NCBI GenBank assembly: GCA_002418685.1
Contig: DIEP01000059.1
Span: forward strand, 1-10,443
From: Ignavibacteria bacterium UBA5771
GTDB taxonomy: Bacteria > Bacteroidota > Ignavibacteria > Kapaibacteriales > UBA2268
Direction: 5' to 3'
Length of the DNA stretch: 10,443 nucleotides
Below, piece by piece: positions 7,124 to 10,443 of this stretch. Both the position numbers and the translations under genes were made by a program. The stretch's first letter is position 1. Each line of letters opens with the position of its first letter. The notes beneath the pieces are model-generated. The model saw only the letters and a list, made by a program, of their open reading frames with translations, was not told the DNA's origin and did no database searches.

Positions 7124-8057
7124 ACTCCACCATACCTTTTTTGGGACCGCGGAAGCCATTTATAAAGTCCTCAATGGGCATTGCTCTTTTGGATTCAGGT
7201 TGAATTTGCAGGATTTCGATTTTCCCAGGATCGCAATTGATAATGAATTGTTTTTCGTGAATTTTATATTCTCCGGGAATACCCCCTGATTTATCAGAAT
7301 GCACACGTGATTTTAAAAATTTTACAATTTTCCCATCCCATATTTTCCAAGCTCCGGGTTCGGGCGATACTCCATTAATGAAATTTTTGACTATTTCTGC
7401 AGGTTTGTTGAAATCGAGTTCGCAATTTTCTTTGTGAAGCTTTGGAGCTTTTGTTACATCTTCAAGATTTTGCTTAATCAGTTCGTATTTCCCCGTGAGA
7501 AGCAATTCAATTGTTCTAATAGCAATTTCGGGAGCTTTATGGCTCATTATTTCAGTCAGCTCACCTGCTGTAAGGTCGGGCGACAATGCAAATTTATCTT
7601 GCAGAAGGATACCTCCCGCATCGATTTTTTCCTCCATTAAAAATGTGGAAATACCTGCCTCTTTATCTCCATTGAGAATTGTATAGTTTATCGGTGCTGC
7701 GCCTCTATATTTAGGCAATAAACTTGGATGAATATTAAAACTTCCAACTTTGGGTATAGATAGTAATTCTGAAGGTAGAATTTTAAATGCAAATACAAGA
7801 AAAATATCAGCATCGAGTTGCTTCAAGCTTTTATATAATGCAATATCTTTCAAATTTATTGGTTCAATAACTGGAATCGCTAATTCGATTGCAGCAAGCT
7901 TAATATCGGTGGGTAAAATTTTGCGACCTCTCCCCTGCTCTTTATCGGGATTGGTAACCACTGCCACCACATCATAATGTTTATGCACTTCTGCAAGCGT
8001 CGGCACCCCGATTTTGTGATTACCAAAAAATACTATGCGTTGTTTGTTTCCGTTCAC
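7122..8057 (-). CDS. fmt: Methionyl-tRNA formyltransferase
   Basis: Fmt transfers a formyl group from 10-formyltetrahydrofolate to initiator Met-tRNA, a step of bacterial translation initiation. At 311 residues the length is normal. The N-terminal Rossmann domain opens with RIVFFGNHKIGVPTL (7-21), then TNPDKEQGRGRKILPTDIK (35-53). The catalytic triad is visible as N108 and H110 in FNIHPSLLPKYRGAAPIN (107-124) and D146 in EEKIDAGGILL (142-152). The C-terminal OB-like tRNA-binding domain runs from about 210 to the end, with the usual FINGVSPEPGAWKIWDG (226-242) and FRGPKKG (302-308). The start is GTG: a TGA closes the frame three codons upstream, and no ATG occurs before the conserved first strand. 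The upstream gene stops with TAA at 8061-8059, leaving one base between them, so the two are almost surely cotranscribed and may be translationally coupled. Confidence 0.96.
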   Translation of the reverse strand: MNGNKQRIVFFGNHKIGVPTLAEVHKHYDVVAVVTNPDKEQGRGRKILPTDIKLAAIELAIPVIEPINLKDIALYKSLKQLDADIFLVFAFKILPSELLSIPKVGSFNIHPSLLPKYRGAAPINYTILNGDKEAGISTFLMEEKIDAGGILLQDKFALSPDLTAGELTEIMSHKAPEIAIRTIELLLTGKYELIKQNLEDVTKAPKLHKENCELDFNKPAEIVKNFINGVSPEPGAWKIWDGKIVKFLKSRVHSDKSGGIPGEYKIHEKQFIINCDPGKIEILQIQPESKRAMPIEDFINGFRGPKKGMVE

Positions 8058-8058
8058 T

Positions 8059-10443
8059 TTACATCAAATTTGAAAATAAATACGACATAGAATTTATCAA
8101 GTTTGTTTGGGTTTGATAACATGCAAACACAATAATTAGAATAAGTATAATAGTAGAAAATCCTGCAATATAAGATTGAGACTTTTTAATATCAAAAACT
8201 ACTGATACTGCTCGGAAAATTCTAAAAATCGTCGAAATCAATATCAATGCGAATATTATTCCAAATATTATAAAGAAAACTGTATCAATTTGCAATAATC
8301 TAAACAAGACCACATCTATGGGCAATAGATATATAAATGGCAAACTTCCCCAATTCCCAATACTCACAGCATCGAATTGGTGAATATGTATATGCTTGAA
8401 ATATGCATATATTTTAATTAATATTGCAATTATATACAAAGCAACAATGAACATTAGAGAAAATACAATTACCCCAACGATTGGAATCCATATAATTTGA
8501 TAAATATATTTCTGCAAATCAACGCTTGGAATAATTATATTTAAAAAGAACTCAAATGCCTCGTTTGTGCGGTAAAAATACGCTACAGATTCAACAAATA
8601 TCCCGAAACTTAGTGCATTGAAAAATCCAATAATGTATGTATAAGAAGGCGAAAGGATTCTCTGGTCGCGTATATCAGAATAAAAGTTGAAGGGTCGAAG
8701 AGCTGCTCTCATACAATATTCTTGCAATCTCTTGAATCGGGATAACAGAAATAAAAGTAAAATCAATAATAGAAAACTAATGATAATAAAAATATATGCT
8801 GTGGTCGAATAATTTCCAATATTTATTATATTATCTCTTTCTTCATTGAAAAGTGATTTCAGCACATCAAATGATGATTTATTTTCCCCATAGATATTTT
8901 CAATTCCACTTGTTGTAATGGGTTCATCAATATATCTTGTTGAAAGTATTGGTCTATCAGAATAATAATCATTAAAATTATAAATCAAGCAACCGAAGCC
9001 ATTATTAACAAGTGCTATTTTATATAAACTCGCGATGTAATAACTTTGGAATTCTACACTTAAAGGGTCGGAATATCCATTGTGATTATCGTTTTGGATT
9101 GGAACCCCGAAGCTCATCACTAATGGAATTGGTGCAACAGTATTACGCAAACGAGAATAGTCGTCATTAATTTTTTCAAATTTTTGTCTTGAAATATATT
9201 CTCTAAAAAAGAGAAAATCGATATTATTGTTATTCACATTGGGGGAAGTAGGGTAAGTCGTTCGACAAATTAGCCAATCGCTTTCTTTTTTGATTATACT
9301 TGAAATCTGCTTTATATAATTGGCATACTCGGGAGAGGAATCGTCCAATCCCTCACCAATAGAAACCGCGACAATAGATGGATGCGAAGAATAAGTATTA
9401 ATCAAGCTGATGACTTGATTGGTTACGTTCCTCAATAATATTTCCCTGCCAAGCTGGCTTGCTTCAGTATTATATAGAGGCAATTCAATTAATGCAAGCA
9501 AACCATATTTATCACATAACGAAAGCACATACGGATTAGGGAAATTATATCTAAACACAATAGCATTGGCGCCCAAAACTTTCAATTTCTTGAAATCCTC
9601 CTCAATCTTTTTGATTGAAAGGAAATATCCATTCTGTCCAATGTTTTCTACATAATTAACTGCTTTAAAATGAAATTCTTGATAGTTCATCAGAAATTTA
9701 GATGAATTATCTTTGCTATCTATCGTTAGAGTTCGGAAGGCGCAATTTACCGAGTAATTATCTATTAAATTCCCATTTGCATATATATTGCAACTAATTT
9801 CATAAAGATTTGGGTCATCGAATGACCAAGCTTTTATATTTTGCAAATTAAACGTGTAATTAAGTGTGATTGTTCTTTGAGGGCTAATCCTAAATGGAAT
9901 CATCTCACTTTGCGAAATATTTGAACCCGTGCTTTTATCTAGAAGAACAATTTGCAAAGCAAAATCCCTTGTGTTACTAACTATCTTATTAGTATCTGAA
10001 TTTGAAGTTCGAAACAATTTATCCAAATCTTTCGAGTTAATACTGATTTTTGATTGCAATGTGGCACTGGAAAAATCGCGGTTCATCTTTGTTTTATATG
10101 CAATAGAAGAAATCTTCAGTTGAGGTGATGCAATCAATAATATGCTTCGCTGCATCCCCGAAGTTTGCAATGGAGCATATATGTCATTAGCAAAAGATGC
10201 ATATTTATCCGATTTTGCAATAATAATCTTCAAAGTGTTATTCGCAGGCAGAAGCACGCTCTTGGGAATTGAAATAGTGTTTCTTAAAAAATTGGAAATA
10301 AATTTTCCCACAAATTGTTCATTCACATATACTTCTGCTTCATTATTAAAACCAAGGAAATCTAATTCCCAATCATAAGAATTGAGCATAGACCGGTCAA
10401 TAGAAAAATTTCTTTGTAGAATAACTCTATTTGCATTTTGTAT
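8059..10443 (-). CDS. Membrane-anchored GH2-like protein, apparently catalytically dead (5' end outside window)
   Basis: The frame is open to the right edge (794 visible codons). Residues are numbered here from the first in-frame ATG, at 10389. A GH2 sugar-binding domain (up to about 90) includes WELDFLGFNNEAEVYVNEQ and GMQRSILLIASPQL. A beta-sandwich linker (91-225) leads to a TIM-barrel-like domain (about 235-520) with landmarks LGANAIVFRYNFPNP (272-286), LCDKYGLLALIELPL (291-305), HPSIVAVSIGEG (336-347), IPLVMSFGV (421-429) and SGIENIYGENKSSFDVLKSL (494-513). In active GH2 enzymes these carry RxxHYP, SLGNE (acid/base) and TEFG or TEYG (nucleophile); here they read RYNFP, SIGEG and MSFG. 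About six membrane helices follow (roughly 530-550, 583-605, 630-660, 682-699, 702-722, 741-758), with an RPFNFY loop (565-570) reminiscent of Yip1-type domains. It is probably a membrane carbohydrate binder or sensor rather than an enzyme; the function is unknown. fmt follows after one base. Confidence 0.75.
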   Translation of the reverse strand: MQNANRVILQRNFSIDRSMLNSYDWELDFLGFNNEAEVYVNEQFVGKFISNFLRNTISIPKSVLLPANNTLKIIIAKSDKYASFANDIYAPLQTSGMQRSILLIASPQLKISSIAYKTKMNRDFSSATLQSKISINSKDLDKLFRTSNSDTNKIVSNTRDFALQIVLLDKSTGSNISQSEMIPFRISPQRTITLNYTFNLQNIKAWSFDDPNLYEISCNIYANGNLIDNYSVNCAFRTLTIDSKDNSSKFLMNYQEFHFKAVNYVENIGQNGYFLSIKKIEEDFKKLKVLGANAIVFRYNFPNPYVLSLCDKYGLLALIELPLYNTEASQLGREILLRNVTNQVISLINTYSSHPSIVAVSIGEGLDDSSPEYANYIKQISSIIKKESDWLICRTTYPTSPNVNNNNIDFLFFREYISRQKFEKINDDYSRLRNTVAPIPLVMSFGVPIQNDNHNGYSDPLSVEFQSYYIASLYKIALVNNGFGCLIYNFNDYYSDRPILSTRYIDEPITTSGIENIYGENKSSFDVLKSLFNEERDNIINIGNYSTTAYIFIIISFLLLILLLFLLSRFKRLQEYCMRAALRPFNFYSDIRDQRILSPSYTYIIGFFNALSFGIFVESVAYFYRTNEAFEFFLNIIIPSVDLQKYIYQIIWIPIVGVIVFSLMFIVALYIIAILIKIYAYFKHIHIHQFDAVSIGNWGSLPFIYLLPIDVVLFRLLQIDTVFFIIFGIIFALILISTIFRIFRAVSVVFDIKKSQSYIAGFSTIILILIIVFACYQTQTNLINSMSYLFSNLM

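Noticed and set aside
9419..10378. Several plus-strand open frames of 60-80 codons opposite the GH2-like gene
   Set aside because: Shadows caused by AT-rich codon use on the other strand; no start signals or recognisable motifs.
8059..10389. Annotation as an active beta-galactosidase or beta-glucuronidase
   Set aside because: The fold matches GH2, but the two catalytic glutamate motifs and the active-site histidine are not present at the aligned positions, and a large membrane domain follows.
1..10443. CRISPR array, insertion sequence, phage or defence island
   Set aside because: No regularly spaced direct repeats, transposase, integrase or known defence domains are seen; genes are mainly core functions in compact operons.

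Overview
The window is AT-rich, tightly packed bacterial chromosome. It has no visible insertion sequence, phage gene, tRNA, rRNA or CRISPR array. Most genes lack a Shine-Dalgarno sequence, one possible TAnnTTTG-type promoter box is present, and a YfhO-family membrane protein and a possible type IX secretion C-terminal tail occur. Together these suggest the Bacteroidota/Chlorobiota/Ignavibacteria group, probably an uncultivated or lightly studied member. The phylum is an inference; I cannot name a genus.

Layout from left to right. Positions 1-57 hold the last 18 codons of a plus-strand gene that may end in a type IX sorting tail. A strong inverted repeat (64-100) and a degenerate dispersed-type palindrome (195-226) follow. 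A minus-strand SAM-dependent methyltransferase of the plant/bacterial O-methyltransferase fold comes next (286-1293). After a 220-bp gap there is a minus-strand pair in which a large YfhO-type membrane protein (2323-4830) overlaps folP (dihydropteroate synthase, 1514-2326) by an ATGA junction. A very AT-rich 168-bp divergent intergenic region separates this pair from the plus-strand pair rsfS (TTG start, 4999-5427) and argS (5449-7089). Converging on argS is a minus-strand pair: fmt (GTG start, 7122-8057) lies one base downstream of a large gene (8059 to beyond 10443) that encodes a glycoside-hydrolase-family-2-like ectodomain fused to a multi-pass membrane domain.

Four genes are core housekeeping: folate synthesis (folP), formylation of initiator Met-tRNA (fmt), arginyl-tRNA charging (argS) and ribosome silencing (rsfS). 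FolP and Fmt are linked, because the Fmt formyl donor is a folate. The other large genes are envelope or specialised functions embedded in the same short operons.

The most unusual item is the GH2-like membrane protein. Its fold landmarks are easy to align with family 2 glycosidases, but both catalytic glutamates and the conserved active-site histidine appear to be replaced, and the C-terminal ~250 residues form about six membrane segments. It looks like a membrane-anchored pseudo-glycosidase, possibly a carbohydrate sensor or binder. Its true start lies outside the window: the family-like sequence continues to the right edge, upstream of the first in-frame ATG.
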